Shown piece after piece: positions 13,098 through 25,410 of a stretch of 64,000 bases of DNA. This DNA comes from Galerina marginata (taxonomy: Eukaryota > Basidiomycota > Agaricomycetes > Agaricales > Galerinaceae). The translations under genes and the position numbers were made by a program. The stretch lies in contig JAECYW010000003.1 in NCBI GenBank assembly GCA_023014335.1, forward strand, positions 1,364,001 through 1,428,000, written 5' to 3'. Every line of letters starts with the position of its first letter. Positions within the stretch are counted from its first letter, which is position 1. The notes under the pieces are model-generated. The model did no database searches. It saw nothing but the letters and a program-made list of their open reading frames with translations, and had not been told where the DNA came from.

Positions 13098-14125
13098 CGC
13101 GGAAAGTTGGGATTCAAAGAAGACTAGAGTGGCACAGTAGAGCGTGAAAGATGAGTGGGCTAACAGGCCAGCGACAATGCATCAATTTATAAGGACCATC
13201 TGGCAAAGCGCAACACCGACCATGGTGGCACAATTGGAATAACAGCCACTTGATTCATACAAGGACGGTCGCATGTGTGAGAATGACGCTGACGCGCTTG
13301 CTCTAAGAAGCTATTGCAGCACATTTTGGGTGGAAAGAGAGAAGGAATGACTCCAGGAAGTTACGATGCTGCTGCCTCGTGGTTGGGGAAAACGCGACTC
13401 CGCATCTTTGGCTTGATGGGTGATGACTCGATTGCTTGCTCGCATGGGGTAAGCGCTTTGTCTTGCTTTATCCCGCTTTCCTGGTGGGTACAAAAGCTTA
13501 ATTCTTTATTACAACCGTGTTATATCACGGAGTTGTTATAAACGAGAAAGCGCACCTTGACGGTTACACAAGACTGAGAAGTACCACAGCAGGCTAGACG
13601 CCCGTCGTCTTCGTCATAGCCTCCCCAACGTGGAAGTGTTAATTTTCCCTTGACCTTCTCTTAGGTAATTTCACCATAAAGCTGTTCTAGAAACCTGGTT
13701 ACGATTATCCTGTTCGGGGGCTCATGGATCTGGAAGCGACGCGCTCGAGAGAGTCAGGCTGTCAATGCCCTAGGGAACAGGTGTAGATCATGTAATTTAG
13801 TTGTTTCGTTAATTCGATGCGCTGTGCTATAGTCAAGAGAGGTATTAACTCCCATTTCAAGGAAAGACATACCTCAACTGCGTGTCGTCCTCGTGTTCCT
13901 CAGAAGTCAGCACCCAGCGCGGTGTTAGTCAGTTGACCACCTCAAGGCTAATGCCACATGTCGAGCGACTGATCAAATCGACGATATTTATGAGGCCATA
14001 TCGAAGTTTATTGGTACACTACAATCAAAGCGCATAAGCTACAGGACTAAGTAGTATTACACGATGGTCCATGCCTTCAATATTCAGAGTGCCTGCTCTT
14101 TATGTACTCTCCAACATATTTATCT
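13098..14125. other. Intergenic region
   Basis: About 1 kb between two minus-strand genes. It holds the presumed promoter of the gene at 13097, with the TATA-like motif near 13187. No coding sequence is supported. Confidence 0.5.
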
Positions 14126-16576
14126 TCATCGTCGGCCCAGAATAAAATTCATCCAAAAACTACCCTTCTTGCTGAAGGGGTCCGGCTCGTCGACGAACTG
14201 CAGGTAAAACTTCCCCTCGCCGACGACGACGTCCACCTTGTCGCCGTGCCATTCGTCATCCTTGCCCTGCTCGCTGTTGTTATCGTCGTCCTGCTGAAGG
14301 CCTGTGCTCAAATGCTTAGCTCTGTCGATTTTGTATAGTTCTTCGGCAACATCTCTTTCCCGACCATCTAGCCCATTCCGGGAAACCTCTTCTCTCCTCG
14401 ACGTAGCTTGATTGACAGCTCCATCTCCCCCAGTTCCCTCGTCGTACGCAGCATCCTCCCCTTCCTCAGGAGACGCCAACCCTCCAATGTAGTACCCTCT
14501 AGAAAAAGCGCTCTCAGAAAGTACGACCACAGCCCCCGTAACCTCTTTCGATAGCCGCACATGCTCGTCGATATTGCCTGCACCCACATGGACGCTCAAC
14601 GGGCCGCGGAAGTTGCGCGGGATGTGCAAAGTTAGCTGGGACCTGGACAGCGGGCTGCGTGCTCCACCACCGGTGCTGCTCCTGTGTCGCGGCGGAGCGG
14701 GATTGGCCTTGGGTAAACCAGTACCAGTGCCAGTGCCAGCGAACGATGATGGTGCATTGGAGTTGGAGGCGTTAGCAGGTGATGACGAAGCTGAAGTCGG
14801 AGGTAGTGGCTGATCGCGATCGCTTTTGGTGCGATCTATTACAATTGTAGAAGTAGAAGAAGACGAATCGGATAAATTTGGCGCGATGTCCGAGCCGGGA
14901 ACGTCTATTGTTGATGCTAGGAGGTGGAAAGGCGGCCGCGGGCTTGGGGCGTGCTGGCAGCGAGAGGATAGAAAAAACTATGCCGTCAGAATAGGATAAG
15001 CATAAGGAGGGGTTATGCTCACGATCCGCGCTACCAGCGGGAAATCTTTTGTCCTCCGCGAGCTTGGTGGACGGCTCTGCTTTAGCCTCAGATCGATCAG
15101 GGTGGGCGACGACAGCTGCCTAGAGCTGGAACCCGAGCCGTTGTCTCTCTCCATGGGGGATTCGTACCCCTGCGCCACCTGAGATCTACGGCTGCTTGGC
15201 CTGCGACTGATGCTTGGACGGGTACGTGGCTCTTGATAATGGCGCGATGCTGAAGATAGAACATTGCTCGAGGAATTCCGCGCGGTTGTATCTCTGGTCT
15301 GAGCTGATTGGTCGGTCGAAGGGACGAGGTGCACGTCGATGTCGATTCCGCCGTTTTCGACCTCAAGGCGCAGGTTCTTCCTTCGGAATCTCGGCCCGGT
15401 TGTTCCACTGAGCCGACGACTTTTTGAGAATGGTTTGTGGGTGAGTCCCGAAGGCGGGTTTGTTTCACTTTTGGGGTGAAAGCCGGAGATGTGGGGAGAA
15501 GAGAGCGGAAGTGGTTCGATTGCCTTCAAAAGCGCAGGCGGGATGTAAAGGTTTGGGTCGATAGTGAAATCTCCTGTGATTGATGATGGGGTTGAACTTG
15601 GTCCGAAGAAACCTGACTTTTTCAAGGTGCTCTTGCGGGAAAGAGAAACATAGTTTGTTGCTCGTGACTTTGTTGATGGTGGTAGTGGCGGTGCCACTTC
15701 CTTCTGTACAGGCACATAGCTAGTGGCAAGAGAACTGTGGCCACGACGTGGAGGGACGTTCCTGTAATGAGACCCAGAAGAATAACCGTCGTCCGGAACA
15801 AACGTCATCGTACTGCTATCCTCGACGGGGGTAGGAGGCTGGGCCGCGTGTTCGCCGTCGTTAAATAGGTCATCGGGTTCTAGATGAAGTTCGTAGCTTG
15901 ATTTGAGAGGCCGGTAGGTAAGGTGCCCTATTGCCGCAGGTTGTGATGAGGGACGGTGATGATAAAGTATCGACCTAGGAGAAGAAGCTTCTGGAGCTCG
16001 TGGAAGTCCACGGTGAGAGCCATAGGGCGTCGTTGGAGTTGAAGCATAGCGGGCACTCCTCCCTTGATAAATATAAGGATATGGGTTCGTTGGTTGTTGG
16101 TTTGGGAATGTGTGAATGTTACGTGTTTGTGCAGGCGAGTGTGGGGCGTTGGTATGGAAATCATAGGTGGCAGGAGGCATGTCTATCGTGCATTGGCTGT
16201 GCGTGTGCGTGTACCCGTGGATGCAACTCTGTGTGTGTGTTGAAGATGGAGCCGCGGGGTAAGTATGGTCCTGAACGCGGAGCGCGTCAGCGACCTCCGC
16301 GAAGAGGTCTTCAGTCGAATAAGGAGAGGGTAAAATGTCGTGGCACGAGTGCATCGATTCTACGGAACCGTGGTCGTCGCTGTCGTCGTCTTCAGACGGA
16401 TTGATACTGCGTGTGCCGTCACTTGTGGCGACGGACGACGGCACGTCCTTCTGCGACGTGTAACAAGGAGGTGGAGCCCCGCTGGAAAGGCTGTCAACGC
16501 CAACAGAATCCCGGTGGTTCATGACTTGGAGGGCCTGGTCCGGCCTCCTGACATTTCTACGCGTAATAACGGGCAT
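14126..16576 (-). CDS. DUF7330 domain protein
   Basis: Two exons on the minus strand, 15023-16576 and 14126-14953, give 793 residues. The first in-frame ATG is at 16576 (MPVITRR), and the frame stays open a little further upstream without an ATG. The N-terminal half is long, Pro/Ser/His-rich and probably disordered. The conserved part starts near residue 400 with RRKNLRLEVENGGIDIDVHLV. It continues across the intron with FHLLAST, then after a low-complexity insert with LHIPRNFRGPLSVHVG. It ends in a GDKVDVVVGEGKFYLQFVDE beta-rich segment. These are the signatures I know from basidiomycete DUF7330 proteins, often adhesin-like beta proteins of unknown role. The gene diverges from the phocein-like gene 522 bases away. 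Confidence 0.8.
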
Positions 16577-17098
16577 TTGGACCACAAGCTGGTCGAGTAA
16601 TGGTTGCGTCAAGAGTCGAAAGAGAGGGGTGGTTCAACATTCAACTTCAACGATCCATATTGAAAAGCTAGTCTTTAGAAGAGGCCCGGCCTGTAAATAA
16701 AGTACGGCATCTTAGAACCGCAAGGTTGAAAAGAATTCGAAGACGATATTTGGAGCTACTTCGGGGGAAGCCATCGGGGCGAATCCGCGAAGGTAGTGTG
16801 TCAATTCAATCGAATGATGATTCAGAGGTAAAATTACAAATGAAAGCAAGGCTTATCATCCCCAATCGGTGTAAACGTTGCTGGACATTCAGTTGTATCA
16901 TGACGGAAAGTGACAAGAGATTGGTTTGAGGCAAGGAGGAAAGAGAGGATTCGGTGGTTATGTATCTTATGTTTTTTTCATCGAGGTAAATATTATTTAA
17001 ATTATAAAACTATTTACGTAATATTTATCTGTTGCACTTCCATGTTGAGCTCATCGTTGAGTTCAACACCGACGACGACAAGGACGACGGCGACACTC
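16577..17098. promoter_or_regulatory. Divergent promoter region
   Basis: These 522 bases separate the ATG codons of two divergently transcribed genes, the DUF7330 protein at 16576 and the phocein-like protein at 17099. They must carry both promoters. The stretch 16985-17030 is AT-rich (ATTTAAATTATAAAAC). No defined operator can be named. Confidence 0.5.
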
Positions 17099-19517
17099 AT
17101 GGCTGTGGTTATTCAACGACCTCTTCGCGGATCACGTATTTCGACCTTTTACCCTGTCAAGAACCTGCCCTCTCTGGCTTCTCTTGACAGTGCTTTCCAA
17201 CTTCAAGAATACATCTCCCTGCTCATTCGCCTTGACGTGCACGACGTGGACGCCATTGTATCCCTTCCTGGAACGTCGTTAAGAGACAAGGACTCTGCAA
17301 GTGAGCAGGACAAAACTGAGCCTTCAGAAGAGGCGAAAGACGCGGAGAAGGACACCGAGAAGGGCAAGAATGAAGTCACTGTTGACGAGGCGTGTTGGAT
17401 CTACGAACACTTGAGGTGCGCCACATCTTGACGCTTTTAACAGGAAATCGAATGCTGATGGGGGCATAGACGACTTGCTCAGGACTTGTCCCATCCGCTG
17501 ATCACAACTCTACAACAAGAATGTACGCGTGCTTCGTGTCCAGAGATGAAGGCTGGCGAATGGCTATATCTCTGTGTTGCTCACGGAAATGACGGCGCCA
17601 TGGAGGTGGGTAATTTGTCCTTGTATTGTGCCGGCCATGTTGTTCCGAATTTATGCCCTCTGGGTTGTCCTGGCTATTTAAAAGGCCAATCTCTGCAGAG
17701 ATATCATCTTGTTCGCCTACACACGAGCAACTTGATCACAGTGGTCAACACATTCCATCTTTCATTCTGCTGCATGTTTAGCTTAACTTGCCACCCCGGT
17801 TGATATGAGCTTTAGGCCTTTCTTACTTCATTCACATTTATTGCAATATGGTGGACTGACCTGCCTCTTCGCGATCATACAGCAATGTTGCGCTATCGAC
17901 TACATTCTTCATACCGTGGACAGCGCCACCGCTCTCCTTAACTCACCTCGAACATTCCCTTCTCGGTACGCTGCAGCTTTTATACGTTTCCAACACGAAT
18001 TAACCTATTTTTCTAGGTTATCAATCCCACAAACCTCACACAGACATTTTTCTTCTCTCGCCCGACGCCTAGGACGCATCTTCGCCCATGCCTACTTCCA
18101 CCACCGCGAAGCCTTCGAGCAAGCCGAAGCCGAGTCGTCGTTATACGCTCGCTTCCTCGCCCTCACCGCCAAATTCGACTTGGTGCCCGCCGAATTCCTC
18201 GTCATCCCCTCTGCCCAATTTTCCAGCGACGACTCAGGCGCGAACAGGGACAGGGATTTCTCCCACCATGAATACAACCCACCCCGTTACCCATCATCAA
18301 AAACGTCGCCCGAGCTGCACAATCCTGGGAACGTCGCGCAGAAATACATGCAGCAACACCAACTTGGGGTGGAAAGATCCCGAAGCCCCAACCCGCCTGG
18401 CCTGGGGAGTGAAGTCGGTGGTGGAAATGGCGGTATTGGCGAGACCCCTTCTTCGACGTCGAGGTCCCGGTTCGGGCGGAACAGGACCGACACGATGGTG
18501 TTTACGGACGCCGAGGCCAGTGCAGTCGCGGATGAGCTAGCGGCGAAGGCGAAAGCGGGCGAGCTGGAAGCTGACTACGAGCACGAAGGCCCGAAAACTG
18601 CGAGACCCGGGGACGAGCCCGCGACAGAAAAAGAACCGGAGGAGGACGAGCCGGATTTGGATGGCGAGACACAGTTTGAGATCTCGCTGAGTCCCGAGGA
18701 GGAGATCCTGGGCACGCTTGTGGATATTAAAGGTGTCCCGACGTATGTCGAGATGAAGGAGGAGCATCCGAAGGCATCAACCTCTGATTTGACGCCTTCT
18801 GAACCCCTGACACTGCTTGAAAAACCCCCAGCGGCAGAGGATGAACCGGAGAAAACTGTTGAAACTGTGCCAGAACGTGTCATTCCTCTCATTGAGGTAG
18901 AAAATGTCGAGGAGGAGAAAACTGTCGAACCAATACCACCAGATGATGGTAAAGCACCAGAGCCTGCGATTGAAGAACCAGTTTCGGAGCAAGAACCTGC
19001 TGCGGTGCCACCGCCCTCGACCGAGACTTCAACATCAGCACCAGCACCAGACGAACCCAAAGACATCATTCCAGACGAAAAGGCACCGCAGGCCGAACCT
19101 GCTGTGGAGACTCCGGCTCCAGTGTCCGAGCCACCCGTTGTCGACGAACTACCCGCTGTGGCCAAGCCAGACCCCGTCGAACCCAGTACTACACCACCGC
19201 CACCGGAAGTACCTCTCCCCGACCCCGAGCTCACGCCCTCCCCTGCTCCGCCTACCGAGCTCCTTCCCGAACTGCCAACACTCGACGCCCATACCACGGT
19301 ACACCCGTCGCATCCGGTCGAAGCTGTGGAAGCGGTTGTCACGGAACCTACGCAGCCAGAAGAGATGGTTCCTCCTGTTGAGGTTCCTGCTGAAGCGGAG
19401 AGTGGGCATGAAAAGCTGGAGATGGAACCGGTCGAGGCTTCTGTTGAGGCTGTCAAAGAGGAGGCTGCAAAAGAGGAGGCTGCAAAAGAACCTGAAGTTG
19501 TCGCCCCGGCTTCCTAG
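17099..19517 (+). CDS. Phocein/MOB4-type protein with long acidic tail
   Basis: Four exons, 17099-17415, 17470-17605, 17883-17965 and 18017-19517, give 678 residues. Residues 1-230 form a Mob1/phocein domain: WIYEHLR, then CTRASCPEMKAGEWLYLC, QCCAIDYILHTVDSATALL, SLARRLGRIFAHAYFHHRE and LVPAEFLVIP. The cysteines and histidines match the zinc site of the family. The AIDY and HRHFSSLARRLGRIF pattern points to the phocein (MOB4, Neurospora MOB-3) branch, a subunit of the STRIPAK phosphatase-kinase complex, rather than the MOB1 or MOB2 kinase activators. Ordinary phoceins are about 220 residues. Here a Glu/Pro-rich, probably disordered tail of more than 400 residues follows, ending in KEEAAKEEAAKEPEV. 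The second intron (277 bases) is unusually long for this genome. Confidence 0.88.
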
Positions 19518-20761
19518 GCATCGAGTCTGTAGTCTAGGGATTCAGGGCAGGGCAGGCCATTGACACAGGAGGCTGGTCATGTCCGATAGGGAAGAGGATC
19601 ATGCCCGCAAATTGGTGATACTTACAATACCTGGATACCTATGACCTGGGCTTGACACCCTGTTCGGTTTTCTTTTGGGCTCAGTGTCGTCGAGGTTTCC
19701 TAACGGCATTTGTTTTACGACCTGTCCGTTTTTTTCGTCTAGAATTCTTCGTTATACCTCAATTCAACTCCCATTTCCTTTCAGTGGTTTGACGTCTGCA
19801 GCGGTTTTCTATTGTTATTCATTATCCAATTTCCGTCTAGTGCTGGACGGACGTTTTGTCAAGCACACTGGGAATGTCCATCTCTCCTCCTTTATCATCG
19901 TCAATTCTTTAGTGCATTGATTTCATGGACTAAAATCCACAGAGTTCCTACACGCATGGCTGAAGGTAGCTGGACGTTTTGTGAAATCCATGACGAATTG
20001 CATTATTTTCATCTGCAAGCCGAAATGAAGTGCCTGTACCCCTTGAGTTTGGCACCAGCCAGCTATGTATCATTGGCTAATATTTCTTGGTCCTTTCGTT
20101 GACGGAGATGTGCAAATGTGACGCAGCTCCACTATTCTGGAGGCAGGTTATTAGGAGAGAAAACTAGAACTTGAGTCGAAGTTGCCTCCTAGCGCGCGCA
20201 GGGGCTGAGGCTTTTGAACTCCGCTTATGTATGGGTCCAATTGACCTGGGATCGATGTATACAGATGTCAACAATTGCCTTTCGGGTTCCTTTCACGCGT
20301 CTTTGAACCTATGTTGTGTGCTCTCTAGTTGGCTTACTAGCTTGGTTCATTACCGGTACCAACCACACCAAGGGGAATGTATTACTTCGCCGGTGTTTCG
20401 CTGCACCGATGTTTCCTACCTGACTGTCTTACGAGACTTCAAAACTACAAATCATCCATTTTAGGGCGGGTGGGCTAGGCCGCTTATAATGATCTATATC
20501 TACTCTTGCAGGGTTTATGGTCGATCATGGGGTCGATTCTATTGATTTTGCGGTCGGGCTATATGATTATTCGAACCGCCGTGTTGGCCGCTCTTCACTT
20601 GTTTTCTCCGCGCCCCTTACTACGAATAACCCAGATAAAGTCTCTTCATGATCAGCAGGATGACTTAAAGTGCTCCCATTCCTGCAGGAACCTTGACATC
20701 AACTTGCTTTCTTGTGCTCTCATCCCTTCCTCGCTGTCCAACACAACACATACTCACCGTC
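19518..20761. other. Intergenic region
   Basis: About 1.2 kb between the phocein-like gene and the first flavin oxidase, both on the plus strand. No coding sequence is supported. The last 300 bases are the likely promoter and leader of the oxidase, and AT-rich TATA-like words occur near 20485-20500. Confidence 0.45.
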
Positions 20762-22339
20762 ATGTCAATCGACATATTGGCCGCTGGAATTCAGGGCAAA
20801 ATCGTGCGACGTGTAGACGAACTCTACGGAAGTAGCATATATCAGTACGCCTGGAGCACCTACAAAGAAACTCTTGTCGATCCCGACGCTGTGATCTACC
20901 CCGCAGGCGATGCGGACATCATCGCAGCTATCGGTTACGCAAAAAGCCATAGTATTGGTATTGCGATACGCACAGGAGGTCATCATTACACCGGCGCATC
21001 CTCTACTACTGGAAAAAACCTCCAGCTCGACCTAAACGACACCTACACGGATTTTATCATCGACCCCAATGACTCCACCATAGTTACTGTCGGCATCAGC
21101 ACCACGCTCATCAAATTCATGGACAAGTTGAAGCAACATGGGCTGTTCGTGCCTGCGGGCCAATGCAGCTATGTCAACCTAGGAGGTCACGTCCAGACAG
21201 GGGGATACGGTCACCTCATCCGTAGTTTTGGTCTTTTCTCCGATCACGTCCAGGCGGTCCGCATCATCACCGCAAACGGCCAGATACAGTGGGTTGAGCG
21301 CGGTGTCGCGGCGGACAAAGAGCTGTTCTTCGCTATTCTGGGAGGCAGTCCCGGAAACTTCGGGGTGATCACTGACCTGCGGTTAAAGGTCCACAGGGAC
21401 CAGGACCATCCCAAATCGCGGGGTTTGTTCGGTAAGGTCCTCTACACACCCGAACTCTTCAAGGCGCTGGTCGATATCATGGTCGCGGAAGAAAAAACGG
21501 ACGATCAGCCGGCTGATTTTGACTACACTCTCACCGTGTTGAGTGCACGTCCAGTGGAAGGCAAGCTAGTGCCGGGAATTGTGGTCTTCGTCCAGTGGGC
21601 CAATTTAGAGGGCGAAAGCCAGGACTACGACCCTTCATTTTTCCAGAAAATCAAGGATGCCATCGGCGCTCCCATGATCCCCCACGAAGGTAGTGCACTC
21701 AATGACGTAGAGGTCCCAATGTCCACGCTCTGCTCGTTTTGGGTATTCCCCATCGCTCGCGAGTTCCAGCTACCTTACTTTAAACGCACCTACATTACCG
21801 AATCCAGGACGTTGGAGCAGGATGGTTGGTCAACTTGGGTTACTGGCCGTTTGAACGAATTTATCCTCGACCCACTGGACCAACATCACATTTCGGCGCA
21901 GTACACATATCTCGGAGGCAAAGATTCACGGTTCCGAATCCAGGATCCGAACGACGACATGTCATTCAGCTGGCGGCGGGATTCGACGTTTGTTTGTACG
22001 ATGGATATCTTTTACGATCCGACTGATTCAAAGGCGAAGAAGAAGGCGCAGGATTGGGTAGAGAAGAATGACGCGGAAGGGGTGGGCAGCAAGAACGGGA
22101 AGTACTCGAAAGAAGATCGCCGCTTGCTGTGGGGTTCTCGTGATACGGACCTCCCAGCCGCACACGCGCATTATTACGACTCCGAGGCAAAATATCTGGC
22201 CCTGGTCCAGACCAAGAAAAAAGTCGACCCGAATCTTGTTTTCACGGCAAACAAGTTTGCTGTCGGCGATTATCGTTCGGACTCGTTCCTACCTCAAATT
22301 GCAGACAATTCGTGGGTATGTGGATGTATTTTAGCATAA
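20762..22339 (+). CDS. FAD-linked oxidase, BBE-like (copy 1)
   Basis: Single exon, 525 residues, starting at the ATG at 20762 (MSIDILAAGIQG). It has an N-terminal PCMH-type FAD-binding domain: the RTGGHHYTGAS loop places the flavin-linking histidine at H74. PAGQCSYVNLGGHVQTGGYG supplies the second covalent residue C135. Together these predict bicovalent flavin as in berberine-bridge and glucooligosaccharide oxidases. The C-terminal half is the substrate domain, ending with the YYDSEAKYLALVQTKKKVDPNLVFT region. There is no signal peptide, so the enzyme is probably intracellular. It is nearly identical over most of its length to the minus-strand gene at 35714-37252. Compared with that copy it continues about 17 residues past the shared YR end. 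The substrate is unknown; BBE-like enzymes oxidise alcohols, sugars or alkaloid-type rings. Confidence 0.88.
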   Translation: MSIDILAAGIQGKIVRRVDELYGSSIYQYAWSTYKETLVDPDAVIYPAGDADIIAAIGYAKSHSIGIAIRTGGHHYTGASSTTGKNLQLDLNDTYTDFIIDPNDSTIVTVGISTTLIKFMDKLKQHGLFVPAGQCSYVNLGGHVQTGGYGHLIRSFGLFSDHVQAVRIITANGQIQWVERGVAADKELFFAILGGSPGNFGVITDLRLKVHRDQDHPKSRGLFGKVLYTPELFKALVDIMVAEEKTDDQPADFDYTLTVLSARPVEGKLVPGIVVFVQWANLEGESQDYDPSFFQKIKDAIGAPMIPHEGSALNDVEVPMSTLCSFWVFPIAREFQLPYFKRTYITESRTLEQDGWSTWVTGRLNEFILDPLDQHHISAQYTYLGGKDSRFRIQDPNDDMSFSWRRDSTFVCTMDIFYDPTDSKAKKKAQDWVEKNDAEGVGSKNGKYSKEDRRLLWGSRDTDLPAAHAHYYDSEAKYLALVQTKKKVDPNLVFTANKFAVGDYRSDSFLPQIADNSWVCGCILA

Positions 22340-22567
22340 CTGGATTTTATGTGGACGTTGTTTTATTTTATGATCTTAGACTAACTCTGTAATTGTTGAA
22401 TTTATTTTTAATGTCAGTCATATTTACCCAGCATTTGATACTTCATTCTGTCTGCGGTTCGCGTTGAATAGACGCTTAGAAAATGGTTACCATAACCGCC
22501 TCCCAATCGGCATCACATGGCGTGTTTTCGCGTTCTCCTTCGCGACACTGTCTAGTTAATGGCTAAT

Positions 22568-24284
22568 TCACTCATCCTTCTTCTTTGCGTCCAAGTCCGA
22601 ACCCGAAAGCACAAACCCTTCGTAACCAGCTTCGGCGCTTTCTCGACACAGACGCTCGTATAATGGCACCCCGCCTGTGAAGTTGAGCGACTGCACAGGC
22701 TTCCCGGGAACGTTCGCGCCGTTGTACCACGACTTGGCTCGGCTCCATAGATGCGTGGAATAGGGGGCATTGAGACGTTCCACCCATGCATCCTCCGCCT
22801 CCTGCGTCGGCTCGATGCGGGTCTTACCCTGTGCGCGCATGTGTGAAATGCAATCGACAATCCAATCCACTTGGATTTCCTGTAAAGAAATCAACATTCA
22901 TACCTGAAGGAAGGAAGGAAGTGATACGTACGATGCAGGTCGGGCCATTACAGAAAGCGGTTGGGCCGTGAGGACCGTAGGGGAAAAACATGTTCGGGTA
23001 ACCCGCACTGGTCAGTCCGAGGTACGTCTTAAGTCCTTGTCCCCACTTGTCTCTAATGAGCAAGCCATCCGTGCCCCGTACGTCTATCTGCGTGATGCTG
23101 CCTGTGAGAGCATCAAAGCCAGTCGCAAGTACGAGGACATCGAGTTCGTGCTCCACTCCGTCTTGCGTCTTCACACCCTTCGGGGTGGCTTCAACAATCG
23201 GGTTTTCCTGTAGGTCAACGAGGACGACGTTGGGCTGGTTATACACCTCGTAGTACTGCTGCTCAAGGCTCGGGCGCTTGACTCCGAACGGGTGTGGGGG
23301 GACCTCTGGCGCGAGCTTACGCTGCATTTCTGGGTCGTGGAGGCGTGCTCGGACCTTCTTTCGCCAGAACTTGTATGCCTCATCGTTGGCGCGCTCGTCG
23401 CTGAAGATGTCCTGGTATGCGCCGAGCCAGAAGTTGAATCCACCTCGACTCCATTGGTCGTTAAAGGCAAGATATCGCTCCTCAGGCGAGATATCGACGA
23501 GGTTCTTGTCGATGACACTGTATTGGAACCCTGCTGACGTTTGCTTGCGCCGACGGAAGAGGATTGGATACATCTCAGCTTTCATCTCTGTTTGAAGCGC
23601 TTCGTCGATTTTGTGTTGGCACATTGGAAGGGCGAAGTTTGGTGTGCGTTGAAAGACAGTGAGGTGAGAAGCAATGGGGCCGGTTTCCTGGATGACCTGA
23701 ACGCCGCTGGCGCCTGTGCCAATGACTCCAATCCGTTTTCCTTCCAACTCGACTCCGGTTTGGGGCCAACGGGCGGTATGGTGTATGACACCCTTGAATG
23801 TGTCGAGTCCTTTGATGTCGGGGATCAGAGGTTTGGAAGCAAACCCAGTGCAGAAGACGAGAAAGCGGGGACGGGTGGTGTGTCCGTTCTGCGTTGAGAC
23901 TACCCACCTATCAGTGGCGGTATCGAAGTGGGCAGCCGTGACCCGCGTATCGAACTGAATACTCCGGCGGAGGTCGAGCTTTTTATCGACATAGTCAAAG
24001 TATTCAACTAATTCTTGTCGTCCAGGGAAACGCTCTTTCCAGTTCCAATCCTTCCAAAGCTCCTCCATGGAGTATTGGTAAATGTAGAAGTCTGAGTCGA
24101 CTCGGGCACCCGGGTAGCAATTCCAATACCATGTACCACCTAAACTGCTAGCGGCCTCGAAGAGTTTGACGGAGAGCCCAGCGCTGCGGAGCTTATGCAA
24201 GATGTAGGACCCGCTAAACCCAGCTCCGACAATAAGGACATCGAGCTCTGGCTCGTGTTGTGTTTTATGGTCTGCCGTAGACAT
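22568..24284 (-). CDS. Baeyer-Villiger-type flavin monooxygenase
   Basis: Two exons on the minus strand, 22932-24284 and 22568-22879, give 554 residues. The ATG at 24284 (MSTADHK) is preferred because a TATATATA stretch lies about 45 bases upstream at 24326-24335. An upstream extension of the frame has no ATG. A first Rossmann motif GAGFSG lies at residues 20-25. The Baeyer-Villiger fingerprint FxGxxxHxxxWP is complete at F163, G165, H169, W173 and P174, and a second NADPH-binding motif GTGASG lies at 189-194. These place it among cyclohexanone-monooxygenase-like enzymes, which turn ketones into esters or lactones using FAD, NADPH and O2. It is convergent with the flavin oxidase that ends 229 bases away. 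The pairing suggests a shared oxidative pathway, but that is inference. Confidence 0.9.
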
Positions 24285-25410
24285 GAAGGAAGAGTGGGTT
24301 CCTACGTCCGTCCTCCCAAGCCCGTATATATATATTTGTGGAATACGGAATACGGATAGCAAGGCGTTACGTGGATTTTTGTGGCGATTGGTAAACACGA
24401 GGTCGCAAGGTTTGACAGTGCGGCATTCCCTTGGATCCGGATTGCTGGACCTAGCAAACCCACCTGGGATTGACCGAGTCGGTCAACAGTGTAACTTTAG
24501 AGATTTGTCCTCGCAATTAGGAAAAAAGATTAAGCTGGCTCCCAATGCGCTTAAAAGGTTGAGCCCACCGCATGAATTTCTGGAAATCATGTTTTCACAT
24601 CGACGTCAATTTTTTGGTTCGAGGTAAGATTGGCGAGACTAACACGGAGAACAGTTAGAAGCTTATCGAGGCGAATGTTTGCCGTGCTAAAGAACCCACC
24701 TAAGTTTGTCTCTGTCATTGTTTCACAGAGCCTTACGGCGATGACAGACCTAGCTCCCGTCGAATGTAGTGATACAGCAATATTTTAGGAGCCTGTTCCT
24801 CCTAGCGTATGCATGGTCTCCGGATGCGAATCATCAGTTAGGATTCACTGAAATCGTGTTCGAAGGGACTAGGCCATGAAGCGGCCTGCTGATAGTGCCG
24901 GATCCTGAGGAGTGACAAGATGAATGAATCACCCGCAATATTCGGCCTTCTACTTTGGTAAACATGTACACTCGACAAGAAACGTTCCCGTCGATACGGA
25001 AGTGTAATGTACGACCCGACTTGATGTAAAGGGAACCATGGGTAAATATTCCAGTCCTGGAGGTCAACTAGAGGTCAATGTACTAACACGAGTATATCTA
25101 AGTCAGTAAATGAATGATTCAGAACTTACACTGAATAATCGACACTGACGCCGCAGTGACCCTCGTGGTATCACAAAAGCGGACGCGAAATGAAAAGACG
25201 ATGTGCTTACAAATTGACCGGAGCTTCAACTGAGCCAGGCCAGAGTACGTCCCCGTCCCGACCTCCAGGACGCTTTTTTACGACTACGCCGGCGAGTCAT
25301 TCAAGGGGAATCTCATGATCATTGGTCGGCGTCGGGATGTATAAATATCTCTTTGAATGTCGCGCTCGCCGTCACATGTGCACGCCCTTCATAGACTGAC
25401 TTTCCCAAGA
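24285..25410. other. Intergenic region with TATA element
   Basis: About 1.1 kb. It contains the promoter of the monooxygenase (TATATATATA at about 24326) and, on the other strand, a TATA-like GTATAAATAT at about 25337 placed 73 bases before the ATG at 25411. No other coding sequence is supported. Confidence 0.45.

Noticed and set aside
18575..19456. Long minus-strand open frame rich in Ser, Gly and Thr
   Set aside because: It is the antisense shadow of the acidic Pro/Glu tail of the phocein-like gene. The composition follows from the codons of the other strand, and there is no family signal.
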